In this document: piece after piece, positions 1-10,369 of the stretch
Numbering within the stretch: position 1 is the stretch's first letter
Layout: every line of letters starts with the position of its first letter
From: Adiantum capillus-veneris
Taxonomy: Eukaryota; Streptophyta; Polypodiopsida; Polypodiales; Pteridaceae
Assembly (NCBI GenBank): GCA_014529385.2
Contig: CM043944.1
Coordinates: 169,145,740-169,209,739, forward strand
Direction: 5' to 3'
Length of the DNA stretch: 64,000 nucleotides
Notes under the pieces: generated by a model
Database searches by the model: none
What the model saw: only the letters and a program-made list of their open reading frames with translations
Told to the model about the DNA's origin: nothing
Made by a program: the position numbers and the translations under genes

Positions 1-505
1 ACACATAGGGTTGGATGTGTCACATGACATCATGAGATACAAGGATCAGAGATGTCTCGGATTGTTCCTGCTAGAGCTGCACAGACTTAGGGAGAGCTTG
101 CTGAGGACATCGAGGGAAAGACGGTCTCAGAGACGAATCACATATTTCTTTACACCAGCCAGAGGAGAGCCAATGGAGCAGTCATTACAGGAGATCTCTG
201 AGCCTACTCATACTAGAGGTACGTTGCTTGACCGAGCCACTGAGCTTAGCAGATCCAGACGCCCACGACCTTGGGGCATCTCCCACTCTCTGATGAAGGC
301 TGCAACAGAATATAGAGATCACTCTAGCTCAACATGCAAGATGCCCAACCAGAGCACTGACCATCGAGGAGGTCGATGAAATCCGACAGCGACCGATGAG
401 AGATTTCATCTGAACCCACAAAACCCCCCCTCCCCCCCCTATTTCCTTTCTCCTTAGTGTTTTAGTGTTAGTTCTTTGTAACTTTGTAATTTCCGTACTT
501 AGACA
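1..505 (+). mobile_element. probable 3' part of an LTR, cut by the window edge
   Basis: The stretch ends in TTAGACA, directly followed at 506 by a tRNA-iMet-like primer site, the layout of a 5' LTR end. A pyrimidine tract lies at 419-452. The open frame at 11-379 matches nothing I recognise. The LTR start is off-window, so the call rests on the primer site and on the gag-like frame downstream. Confidence 0.35.
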
Positions 506-515
506 TGGTATCAGA
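506..515 (+). promoter_or_regulatory. putative primer-binding site (tRNA-iMet type)
   Basis: TGGTATCAGA matches the first ten bases of the usual plant initiator-tRNA-Met primer site. Pairing stops after that, so this is a degraded or short site. Confidence 0.4.
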
Positions 516-581
516 TTCACCAATTGTAACGTTTTGATCTCATAGGCCATTTTGGCCTTTTGAAGACGTTAATATACCATT

Positions 582-584
<3 letters not shown>

Positions 585-622
<38 letters not shown>
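585..622. repeat. (TC)n microsatellite, 19 units
   Basis: Uninterrupted TC dinucleotides end directly at the ATG that opens the gag-like frame at 623. Confidence 0.95.
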
Positions 623-624
<2 letters not shown>

Positions 625-885
625 GGTCACGAACAAGAGAATAACAGAGGTGGAAAAAGAGATGAAAGAGTGGAAAAAGAGGATGGTGGAAAGAAAAGGC
701 TAACCTCATCCAAATGGTCTTCAACGAGGGCAAGCAATGGAAAAAGGAGAAAGAACACTTTCAGGTAGAAGTCCAAGCGCTCCGGGAAGAAGTCTCAGCC
801 CTCAAGCGAGAGTTTGCGGAAACTAGAGCGGGAAGTGGACTTGAAGAAGGACAACTGCTCATCCCACCTTGGAAGTTCTGATTCG
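623..885 (+). pseudogene. gag-like N-terminal coiled-coil remnant
   Basis: From the ATG at 623 the frame is rich in K, E and W (motif EVEKEMKEWKKRM). It breaks by frameshift near 690 and continues in another frame with a heptad-like stretch (QALREEVSALKREF) until a stop near 882. Charged coiled-coil N termini are common in plant retroelement gag proteins. The position after an LTR end and primer site supports that reading. No gag core domain or zinc knuckle follows. It could also be a fragment of an unrelated coiled-coil protein. Confidence 0.35.
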
Positions 886-2786
886 CAACTGGCCCTTGAC
901 CATGAATTTATAGGCACCTAGCAAAAAAGCAACTTAAATAGCATTTGCTACTTACAAGCACTGCTTAAAAGCACTTAAAGCATCTCCTATTTACAAAGTT
1001 CAGCACAAAAATTATGCGTAAGATTTTCCACATAATCAGCCGTTGTATGCCCATACCAATTGATATAGGTATGGTGGATATGCCAATGAAGCATTCATGG
1101 CCTAATACATTAACACATGCTTAGTCTAGAGAGAGTGTCGATGCACAAGGTAGACTTGGATTATGGATTGATAGAAGTGTGTACAAAGCATGCTCTTAAG
1201 TAGAGCTAGAGTAGCATATCTCCACTCACATGGATGACCTTACAGGATGCTTATCTGCCACATAGGATTGATGACTTGCTACACGAAGCACTTTTCTTTT
1301 GGATGAGACTGATGTCGAGTAGCGAGGCAAGGGTGCCAGGATGCATGATCAAACAGGCGAAGGACGAGATTAATGTCGTGCAGGCTGTTTGAAGTCTCCA
1401 ATGGCTACATGAGGGTAAACAAAGAGACCATGTCAATACTTTTTCCTGGCAGTACTTTGTTTTCTAAGGTGCTCTTCATGCTTTTTGGGTCTTGAGGGTT
1501 TCCCCAAACATGCTTTCAAAGGGTGCCAAGAAAACCCCTTTATTTACATGCTATGACAGAATAAAAGGAGTCCTTTTTCTTAAAAAACGTAAGGGTTTTT
1601 ACATGCAATGAAGTAAAAAACCCCTTTTATAAATGTACACTTTCAAATTTTAAAAAGTTGCCCCTTATTTTAAACTCACATGCTCTGCTTACATTTTTGG
1701 AGGTGCACCCCCTTAGTTTTGTATACAGAGTTTAGTTGTTTGCTTGGAAACAGACAGTCTGGCACTTTTGAGAGTTTTTATGGCAGAAGTGTTCTCTTTG
1801 TTTCTAGCACAAGACACCACAGCTTTCGACCGCAAGTTGGCGGTTCTCTGAGATTCACTTGCTGTTCTTATTGCAGATGGTTGTACGATAACTTTGGAAC
1901 ATGGAGAGGGGTTGTCCTCATTGGTGTGCATATGCTGATGTTATACTGACAACTTTTAACCAGTCCAGGCTAGGAAAGAAAGGGCAACATTTAGTAGGTG
2001 GTGTGCTGAGGGGCTTCCCTTATGGGGGTATGCATACACCAAGCTTTTACTGACAACTTTTAATGAGTCCATAGCAAGCAAAGAAAGTGGCAACATTCAA
2101 TAGATAGTGAGCACACGGAAGGCAGCTGAGTACTCGGCATTTGGTGACTTTCTTGGGAAGATTAAGCATCAGGTAATTGCCCAGGTTTTGAGAAGATTTG
2201 AGGGGCCCAGTGGTTTAGCATACCTCAAATCTAAAACCTTCAAAATCTGGTTGCTAGAGTCTCTTTTGGGCAACTTGATGTAAGAAGATGGAGTCATGAC
2301 AGTATCAGTTTTGCCCAATTGCGGCTTTGGTAGCTCAATGGTCGGGCCTTGTACTTCATCTCCTTGACTGCTCTGTACTTGTAGAGCTGTCTCTTTCCCA
2401 CTTCATATTTTTTTGAACCTTCAGTCCTCCGCCAGGGGATATTATTAATTATTCATTTTGTATAAAACATTGTCTAATCAATGAGCCGCCCATTCGTTTT
2501 AGTGTATTTGTTGAGTTTCACCTTTTGGCAATCATGTGTATTTTGTAATTCGACTAGAGAAAGGGATACAGGTAAGAAGTGGCTTTGACTCTTGGTTGAA
2601 AGTTTCTAATACAATTTGAAAGCTCTTGGTCCATCACTCTTGGCCCCTAGTTGTAATACAAAGAGACATCACATAGTATTTTTTGAATTTTCTCGATGTG
2701 ACACAAGCTACTTTCTGTCAACGAGTTGTATCCATGTTGCTTCTTAGCTACCAATCTTTAGGGTGTGTATATATGCTCGATTCTTC
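886..2786. other. no recognisable gene
   Basis: AT-rich sequence with short frames only and no motif I can name. The one visible structure is an imperfect direct repeat of about 100 bp at 1925-2125, annotated separately. Confidence 0.5.
1925..2125. repeat. imperfect tandem duplication, about 100 bp x2
   Basis: Two adjacent blocks share the order CATATGCTGATGTTATACTG / CATACACCAAGCTTTTACTG, then ACAACTTTTAA, a GTCCA and a GAAAGxxGGCAACATT segment. They have diverged by many substitutions. Confidence 0.6.
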
Positions 2787-2876
2787 CTATCCATTATCCT
2801 GTTGAACGTTGCAGGACCATTTGTGAGACCAAAAGGCATCACCAGATACTCATAGAATTTTAAGGATGCCTTGAAC
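2787..2876 (-). pseudogene. Ty3/gypsy reverse transcriptase fragment
   Basis: The minus strand reads YEYLVMPFGLTNGPATFNRI, the conserved RT block 4 of Ty3/gypsy elements. Only about 30 codons are recognisable. Sequence on both sides loses similarity, and an oppositely oriented integrase scrap begins 100 bp downstream, so this is a rearranged remnant. Confidence 0.8.
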
Positions 2877-2976
2877 ATGGTCTTGCATACACCTGTAGGA
2901 GCATGCGGTCTTGCATACACTTGTGGGTGCGATAAAGACTCTGTGAGGGCTCAGTTTTTTCAACGACATCCTCCTC

Positions 2977-3396
2977 TTGGTGTTGCTTACTCATTACCCG
3001 TGCACCAAAAGCAACTACAGTTTTGAAGCAACTTCGTCATTTCATCTTCAAACAGATGGGCAATCAGAAGAGGCCAATTCTACTGTCCTAGATCTGCTGA
3101 AGTGCTATGTGTTAGAGCATAAAGGAAAGTGGGAGCAGTATTTGCCATTGGTGGAGTATGCATACAATAATACAATGCATTCATCAACTGGCAAGGCACC
3201 TTTTGAAATAGTAGAAGGTGGCAAGAAAGTTCCTCCCATACTGCATACAAATGACAAGATATTTGAAGCAGATAAGTATGTTCAGGACATGGATGAAATG
3301 TACCAGAAGGTCAAAGTGGCCTTAGAAAAGACTCAGGCAAAGCCCATGAGAAAGATTAAATACAAAGCTCTAAAAGCAAACATAGAAGAGTTGTAA
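2977..3396 (+). pseudogene. Ty3/gypsy integrase fragment (3' part of catalytic core)
   Basis: The frame carries FHLQTDGQSEEAN, the block around the catalytic glutamate, followed by EQYLPLVEYAYNN and SSTGKAPFE. These are typical of the C-terminal half of a Ty3/gypsy integrase core. The first two catalytic aspartates are missing because the 5' part is absent. The minus-strand integrase at 61698-62024 has the same order of blocks, so both belong to related chromovirus-like lineages. The frame ends at a stop before any chromodomain. The first 18 residues after the ATG do not resemble integrase and are probably not original. Confidence 0.85.
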
Positions 3397-3399
3397 GAT

Positions 3400-4131
3400 G
3401 TACAAGGATATGCCAGGGTGAAATGTAAGGATTGCCTAAGTGAAATCTTCAATGAAGGAAAAGGATCCATCTCTTACTGATGGAACGTGCGAAAATTGTG
3501 TTGGCACGAGAAAGACCATAGTGGCCAAAATTTGACCCATGTACAGAAGAGAATGCCAAAAACCCAGAATTGTTTGTGGAAAACCACCGAAAGAAATTAA
3601 AGTTGTATCACGCAGATATGGGGTCCAAGAAAGCCTTGCTGAAGTGACAACCCCAAGATGTTTGACAGTCTCATCATCGACGAAACATCTGACACAATGA
3701 TAAGAGCTGATGCGACGCGTTGCAAGGAGAGTTCCAACTGGGAGAACTCGCTAAAAACAACGCCAAAGAAAGAGACGCTCCTTAAGAGGCAAGTGGCACT
3801 TCCAAATTGTAGTAAGAACCCTTTTCCAACTTGTTTCAGATTTATGCAAAGACCAAAGCGCATTACAATGATAAGCTAATAAAGACTCTGCAGAAGAGAA
3901 ACATGAATCCTATAGGCAGAAATGTAATCAGGAGGGGTGTCCCATAGTCCAATCTAGCACACGACATCCACTAGCTAGTGGCAGAATAACGAGGAACACA
4001 GCTAGCATATACTCAAGCGCACCCCAAATCGGAAGATAATGCACCCCAACCCATAGCATGCAGTTGCGTGAGAAAAGGGAAGCATATTCCGAGATGAATC
4101 CACTACATCATCCACCGTGCGTATGCCTCGG
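3400..4131 (+). other. target region of the 11-kb element, with an unidentified coding relic
   Basis: From about 3484 to 3650 one plus-strand frame reads coherently with a single stop, including KIVLARERP and WPKFDPCTEENAKNPELF. This looks like diverged protein-coding sequence, but I cannot name a family. A second frame at 3658-3876 is open but unrecognised. The 11-kb element was inserted at the right edge, so 3400-4131 and 15152 onward were once contiguous. Confidence 0.35.
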
Positions 4132-4136
4132 CTAGA
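4132..4136. repeat. target-site duplication CTAGA (left copy)
   Basis: CTAGA directly precedes the left LTR. The identical five bases directly follow the right LTR at 15147-15151, the signature of integrase-mediated insertion. Confidence 0.9.
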
Positions 4137-5078
4137 TATTGACCGCAGGGTCAACAACACAACATAACTCAAGTTTCGTACCAAAGTCTTATCTTCTGCG
4201 AGTTATGAAATGCTGTGGATTATGGCTATAAATGTCATTTGTAATGAGTAGTTATTCTAGTTTCAGAAGCCGGGGTACAATGGCACTTCCAGATTGTAAA
4301 TACAAATCCATTTGACCCTTTCAATCCCATTTTTGGTTAAACCTAAGGTAGCCTTAGTATAGAAGGTACATAGGTCATTTTGTAAAAAAGGACTTTTATC
4401 ATAATCAAATTTTAGCGTTGCCGTCTACTGTGTGAGAGAGAAAGAGAGTGAGCATGAGCTTCATCCTCTTGCTACGCCCAGCTCGCTCAACACATTGGAG
4501 ATCCGACTGCACCATTGCTGTAGGCTCGAGGAGAGCTACGCGACAACGCCAAGCATTCCACGCGAGACGAAGCACACACGTCGACGCATCTACGAGCTAT
4601 TTGTGGTCGTAAGTGTATCAAACGATGTCTGTTTTCTGCGTGCTAGTAGTCTATAGAATCGTGGCGACATAAGCTACGCATAGGTACTCATAAATTTCAG
4701 TTTCGGGCACTTTCAAAATTCGGCTCTGTCATCCTACGCGTTTTCCGCAGATGGGTATAGAGTGAGGGTTTTGAGTGTAGAAGCTTAGGGACAGGTGTAT
4801 CCTAGTGAGGGGATGGTGTTCCTTAAGTTTCGTACGAATCTGGCATGATTAGGTGAGTTACCTTCCGTATGTGTGTATGTGGCTAGGTGGTGTAGTTGAG
4901 GGTAGTGAGGTTCTTGATTGTGGTTTAGTTGGCCTTCTAGAGTGTTGTATGTGTAGGATGGTCTCAGCTTGACAAGCTAAAGAGATTTCCTCCGTGTGCC
5001 TATCGTGTCATCTGTGTCCTCGATTGACATTAGTGTTTGCATGCACTTCATGGGTGTGTGAGTCGCTCCCGTCCAACA
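4137..5078 (+). repeat. 5' LTR of the 11-kb element
   Basis: It begins TATTGACC (the right copy has canonical TGTTGACC) and ends CCAACA. The TATA-like site at 4358 reads TATAGAAG and appears mutated relative to the right copy. A 74-codon open frame inside both LTRs is conserved only because the LTRs are copies of each other. Confidence 0.93.
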
Positions 5079-5079
5079 T

Positions 5080-5097
5080 TGGCGCCGCTGCCGGGGA
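5080..5097 (+). promoter_or_regulatory. primer-binding site, tRNA-Asp type
   Basis: TGGCGCCGCTGCCGGGGA lies one base after the LTR end. It matches the complement of the plant tRNA-Asp 3' end at 17 of 18 positions as I recall that tRNA. It would prime minus-strand DNA synthesis. Confidence 0.85.
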
Positions 5098-7606
5098 CAC
5101 AAGGACCTAAGTAGGTTTCCTACTAACACTCGTGTGATGGTTGCTTGATTTAGTTTCGGCTAAAGAAAGCGTTTTTCTTAAGTGGATCCGGAAGAGGATA
5201 TTCGGTGATCAAGTGGATAGCCAGGAAGCGTGTGTCTTAACGAGGGTCTGCGACTAGATAGGTTTAGTTAGGATCTGTGGATTAGAGTAGTTATTGGTGG
5301 TCGAGTGATTTGTGAGGTGATAAAAGCGTTTACTAGTCTATGTGTGACAGTGAAGCGTTTTTCTACTCATAGATGCAAAACCCCATATGATTTGTAGGAG
5401 TAGCTTTAGGTAAACGATCCGATTCTGATCTAGAGCTATTCAACACTGAATTATTCGCTAAAGTGCTTGATTGCATTTGAAATCACGAAAAAGTGTGCTT
5501 TTGAGGGTAAAAATGCATTAAACAAGCTTTTGTGGATATTTTTGTATGACTGACTGATGCTGTGCATATAAAAGAGCAATTGCAAGGGTTCTGTGAAGAA
5601 AACCTGCAATTCTGTAAAAATAGACATCCTACGCGTAGGATGTCTCAAGGGGGTTCTGGAGACCAAATTTGAAAATTTTGACTGCACCAGTGTGTTCAGA
5701 AGGGAGGGTTTATCCTAAGTATACATTGAAACTAGAGTTTTGACCAACTCTTGACACCCAAAAGACCAAAGACGGAGTGTCAAAAATGCGAAAACAAGAA
5801 ACTTAAGATTCTGAGCACAATTTTGCATAAAAACTGCTAGGAATGCTGGAAAAGTAGTGCTCAAGACTTGCGGAGGCCTGTGGATGAATTCTGCCAAAAA
5901 TTTCATCAGTAGACATCCTACGCGTAGGATGTCTCTAGGGCACTTTTGGCAGGGAATTTGGGAAAACTGAGGTTACTAGTGTGTTCAGAGGGTACGTTTT
6001 ACCCTAGTAACATAGTGACTTGGATGTTTTTCCCTATTTTTGTTGACCAAAAGCCAAAAGGCGGAGTCAGAAAACGTAAAATTTCAGAAAAGGCTTAAAT
6101 TGAGTGATTTTTGCATGTTTTTGCAATTGTGAAGCATACTTGCACTTGCTGAGAGCATAAGGAAGCATCAGGGACACTTCAGTCTCAAAAAATTAGCAGT
6201 AGACATCCTACGCGTAGGATGTCTACAGGGTGATCTGGTGGAAATTTTGAAAATTTGAGGTTACCAGTGTGTTTAGAAGGTAGGTTTTACCCTACTTACA
6301 CCTGGAAAGTGAAAATTTGACCAAATTTTGACAGATCAAAGCCAAAAGACGAAAATTGTCAGACATCCTACCCAAATTGTGCCCAAGGCCTAATTTTGAG
6401 ACCAAACCATAGGATGACTTCATAGGCATGTTCTAAATGTTGTATTGAGTGCATGTAATAAATTTCATCTCATTTGGGTAAGAAAATTAGGTTCAAAACG
6501 GACTTTAGCACTTTTGACTGAAAAAGGCAAGAACAACTAAAATTTGGGACTTTTGAAATCCAAACCAAAATCTAAGCATACCACTGGGTTGCTGACATCA
6601 AGGAGAAGCTTTGGGTCAAGTCTGGGGTCAAACAGGCCAAAAAGACATCCTACGCGTAGGATGTCATATGTGTGATTTTGCACTCCAAACCAAAATCTGA
6701 GCATACCACAGTGATCAGCACCTTAAGGAGAGTCTGTGGTTCAAATTTGGGTTCATTCTGCGCAAAAAGACATCCTACGCGTAGGATGTCTACTGCATGA
6801 TTCAGAGACCAAAATTCTCATGTGACTATACCATGCTATCATATAGCCTTAGACAAGCCTCCTAGTCAAATTTGGTCCAATTTGGAGTTGATTTGACTTA
6901 GGAATTCATCAGAACAGACATCAAGCTTTTGGAACAGATTCTTGATCATTTGATCAACCTATAGGTGTCAGAATACAAAAAGTAAAAATAGTTGTGAGTT
7001 TGGCACATCAAGGAGAAGCTGGGGTGAAAATTTCAAGTCATTCTGAGCAAAAAGATATCCTACGCGTAGGATGTCTCAAGGCCAATTTTAAATCCAAATG
7101 AAATTCTGAGCATACCATTGTGTTGGTGGACTTAAGGGGAGTCTCTGGACCAAATTTTGTTAAATTCTGTGCATATAGACATCCTACGCGTAGGATGTCT
7201 CTATGCCAGTTTTAGGGCCCAACTATAATTTTGACCATACAGAAGTATTCACAGTGTCACAGAGATCCCAAATCTGTTTTCAAAATTGAATTTGGACTCA
7301 TTTTGACCATTCTAAACTGCATTTCACTGTTTTAGCCATAACTTTCACAAACGGTATCGGATTGGAAAAGTTTTTATATCAAAATGTATGCCAACGGCAA
7401 CCATTTAGTTCAAATTTGAAAAAAACATCATTTGAGGCCTCAAAATACATCCGCAAGTTAGGGGTGTCTAAAAGCGACAATTTGCGAGAATTGTGACGAA
7501 ACGGTTGCGGTTTTGGACATAGTTTCGACTTTTCCCTAACCAGAGCACTTGAACACAGTGGACTAAGTCTACTTGAACCAAGCAAAAGCTCTTAAGCCCA
7601 GAAATC
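5098..7606 (+). other. long untranslated leader with diverged tandem units
   Basis: About 2.5 kb separate the primer site from the gag start. From about 5450 the leader consists of diverged repeats. One type is about 290 bp (three units from 5622) and one about 125 bp (units from 6643 and 7053). Each contains one copy of a palindrome. Shared spacer phrases include GAGCATACCA and TTAAGG(G/A)GAGTCT. This is where LTR elements normally hold packaging and dimerisation signals. Confidence 0.75.
5622..7200. repeat. array of seven 22-24-bp palindromes
   Basis: Sites are at 5622-5645, 5911-5934, 6201-6224, 6644-6665 (22 bp), 6768-6791, 7053-7076 and 7177-7200. Each is the half AGACATCCTACG followed by its exact reverse complement. 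Six are perfect over at least 22 bp and the copy at 7053 has one C-to-T change. A degenerate half-site occurs at 6361. The centre is always ACGCGT. Spacers are far more diverged than the palindromes. Confidence 0.97.
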
Positions 7607-9628
7607 ATGTCTACCCTAGATTCAAACGCAGCTTACACAAGCTTGGAGATCCCGACGATAGAGGAATATCCTCCCACAATGGATCTTCGAAACTTGCAAT
7701 TGATAAAGATCCATCTTGTTGAGAGAGTTTGGATGATTGGTCATGAGAGTGAAGGACTATATAGTTACATTGACGACAATGAGGTCAATTTTTATAGGTG
7801 CTCAGATCCATACCTAAAAGAGATAACGGATTACAAGCTCTTATATGTCTACACATACGGAGTCGACTGTCAATGGAGATCTATAGTTGTCGACAAGTAT
7901 GGACGAGAATACAGAGTTGTAGAAAGCACAAATCCACAGATTGTACTAGAAAGAGGTGGATATTTGTTCAATGAAGGACCACAAATGCCTCCACCAAACA
8001 CGAGAATTCCTATAGGAATTCCAAGAAGAGAGCCACCAGGATTTCCTTCAAGAGCGATAACGAGAGAAGAATTGGGAGAGTCGCTGGTTAGACTTGTAGA
8101 CAATCGACGAGTTAGACCATCCCAAGTCCAAAAATGGGTAAACAGAAAATACTCTGGAGATAAAGATCTGAGAGATCACGTAGCGGCTTTTAGAAGAGTG
8201 ATTAGAGCAGAGGAAGTTTCAGATTTTGCGACAGAGTTTGCGGGATTTATATTGACTTTAGAAGATGATGCAGCTACATGGTTCGACTCGGTGGAAAAAT
8301 GGGATTTTGAGACCCTAGATGAGCTGTTTGAGGAGTTTATTGAAGAATTATTGCCAAAAGGCATTTCTCACAACACGGTCTCGCAAATCCATAGATTCAA
8401 ACAGAAAGAGAATGAATCAGTACGCAAAGCATCATTACGGCTCAAGAGATATGTTAAGCTCTGTCCGAGAGTGGAATTACCTACGCAAGCACGATTGATG
8501 TTAATCTTTATCCAGGGAATGAGAGATGAGGGTCTTCAGAGGGATCTGCATATGATAAGGAGGATGACGCTAAACGAGTTGATCAAAGAAGCTCTTTATC
8601 TAGTGGATAACTGTGAGGCATACAAAGAAACGGACTTAAAGAGTCAAGGAGATGACACATCCTCTCAGTACAGTGTTTCACAGATAAGTGAGTCCATTGC
8701 CAAGCCAACGGCACCTATTGATCAAGAAAAGCTTATCGACGACTTGGTCAAGAGGTTGATTCCTCGTGTAAGGTCTGATTCGGGAGAGCCGAAGTGGTGT
8801 GAAATTGAGAGAAAATGGACGAATCATACGGGGGAAGAGTGCTATTATAGCATGGAAAATGTTAGGGAAAGGTATATACAACATGTTCCAGAAGCACCTA
8901 CTCCACTTAGATACATTACGAGGAATGCGCCAGGACCAGTACGAGTTTTAAGGCCACAGCTTGTCTTAAGACAACAACATCCGCTACCAGGTGCTAGAAT
9001 GCCGGTAGACATGAGATACATGCCAATGATGGAAACATCAAATAAACCAACGCCAATATCAGCTACAATGTGGTATAGCAACCAAACTGAGTACTACCCT
9101 TCGGAGCAACAAAATGTGAGAGAAACACATGGAGTGGTGAGGCCGGTACAAGCTCCACCTCCTGGGTTTCAGTCGAAAGAAAGAAGGTATGAAATGGATG
9201 AAAGGACATTGCAATTCATTGCAAATAGTGGTTTATCTAGGTCAAAGCTTGCTTATAGACAAGAGGAAATGCTAAAAGAATCTCCTCAACCAGAGACAAA
9301 TTGTCATAAAAGTGGTGACAACCACTTGGTCAAACAATGTCCTCATACGGAGATCACTGAAGTAAATGCCTATTGTCTTGAGTGTGGCATCACTCACTTG
9401 ATCCCCGATTGCCCAAAAAAACCAAACCAAATCAAGAAAATCACGACAAATGTATCAGGGATTGTTCAGCTACCGAGTAGCTCAGAAAATAAAAATGTCG
9501 TACCAGTTCAAGTGGTTACGAGAGCACAAGCTCAAAAGAAATCTGATGAGAATTCAGAGACAAAGAATACGGAAAGTGACATGAGTCCAAAGACAGATGA
9601 TGGACCAAAGACAGACGCATCTAGTTAG
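7607..9628 (+). CDS. gag: gag polyprotein of the 11-kb element
   Basis: This 673-codon frame is the longest in the window. Residues 1-110 are unrecognised and acidic. Residues about 185-330 form a retrotransposon gag core (TWFDSVEKW, LFEEFIEELLPKG, ENESVRKASLRLKRY) that would build the virus-like particle. Residues about 430-550 are rich in P, R and M. Two zinc-knuckle-like motifs follow near residues 566 and 590: CHKSGDNHLVKQC, whose second cysteine is serine, and CLECGITHLIPDC. Both have three rather than four residues between second metal ligand and histidine. The block PVQVVTRAQA near the end recurs as PVRVVTRSKG in the gag at 30170-31990, linking the two lineages. The start is the first ATG after the leader. 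The frame ends at TAG, after which the same frame stays coding-like, so the stop is probably secondary. Confidence 0.9.
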   Translation: MSTLDSNAAYTSLEIPTIEEYPPTMDLRNLQLIKIHLVERVWMIGHESEGLYSYIDDNEVNFYRCSDPYLKEITDYKLLYVYTYGVDCQWRSIVVDKYGREYRVVESTNPQIVLERGGYLFNEGPQMPPPNTRIPIGIPRREPPGFPSRAITREELGESLVRLVDNRRVRPSQVQKWVNRKYSGDKDLRDHVAAFRRVIRAEEVSDFATEFAGFILTLEDDAATWFDSVEKWDFETLDELFEEFIEELLPKGISHNTVSQIHRFKQKENESVRKASLRLKRYVKLCPRVELPTQARLMLIFIQGMRDEGLQRDLHMIRRMTLNELIKEALYLVDNCEAYKETDLKSQGDDTSSQYSVSQISESIAKPTAPIDQEKLIDDLVKRLIPRVRSDSGEPKWCEIERKWTNHTGEECYYSMENVRERYIQHVPEAPTPLRYITRNAPGPVRVLRPQLVLRQQHPLPGARMPVDMRYMPMMETSNKPTPISATMWYSNQTEYYPSEQQNVRETHGVVRPVQAPPPGFQSKERRYEMDERTLQFIANSGLSRSKLAYRQEEMLKESPQPETNCHKSGDNHLVKQCPHTEITEVNAYCLECGITHLIPDCPKKPNQIKKITTNVSGIVQLPSSSENKNVVPVQVVTRAQAQKKSDENSETKNTESDMSPKTDDGPKTDASS

Positions 9629-10369
9629 AAAACCAAGAGCAAACGAAATAGTTGGAAAGCTAGAAAGACTAGGATGAAAGCACGCAGGGAACGAGAGCAA
9701 AAATCCCTAGCTAAGAAGCTTACCGAAGCTGAGGAGAAGATAAAACAACATGAGGAAAAGGAGGCACCTTCTCTTACACAGATGGTTTAACCTCTAGAAG
9801 AACCATCCACGTATGAGAAACTGAGAAGTGCTAGTTCAGGAGGATCTGTGTTGGCAGAGAAGGTTAATGAGACATTAGATGCCCTCTTGAAAGCCTATGA
9901 TGCGAGGATAAAAAACAACCAAACCCAAGAACACAGGTGGATGACATATCCCTATACGGAACTAGAAAAGCAAAGGTTTGAAATGTGCCATAAAATGATT
10001 CAAATAGTCCAAGCTTTACTAGAACCATCAGTTGCAAAACCTGAGGATGTGATCCGTGTCATGCCTACACAAGTAATTCCACCAAACCAAGAACTAAAAG
10101 AGACAGATTCTAGTCATGAGCACAGACCAAACCTCAGAGACCCAGCATTAGAACCAAGGATAGTACTGAATACCATTGATAACTCTTCCGAGGGATTTCA
10201 CCAAGCTATACCTGAGGATTGTAAAGAGATAGATGGTCTTGACGAATTGTGGAAACAAGTCAGAGAGGCCAATGAAGCCGATGACCTAAGAAGACGAGTA
10301 GACAAGACTGGTGATGAACGAGGAGTGTTTCTACCACCAATAGAGGAATTTGAGATTGGATCTCAATGA
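9629..10369 (+). pseudogene. gag-pro linker region, same frame as gag
   Basis: The gag frame continues beyond its TAG with a strongly charged stretch (KTKSKRNSWKARKTRMKAR, then EAEEKIKQHEEKEA), a second stop near 9788, and an open run of 173 codons from 9848 to 10369. The composition suggests a coiled coil followed by an acidic linker (EEFEIGSQ). It probably belonged to one gag-pro polyprotein now cut by two stops. An ATGA overlap at 10366-10369 connects it to the protease frame, so a frameshift or restart would be needed. Confidence 0.65.

Noticed and set aside
11-379. Open frame of 122 codons at the left edge
   Set aside because: No motif or homology recognised. It lies in probable LTR sequence, and an overlapping frame exists on the other strand.
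4432-4656. Frame of 74 codons present again at 14486-14710
   Set aside because: It recurs because the two LTRs are copies. It has no domain and is not evidence of a gene.
5622-7200. CRISPR-like array
   Set aside because: Short repeats with spacers, but spacing is 100-440 bp, the spacers are related to one another, there are no cas genes, and this is a plant retroelement leader.
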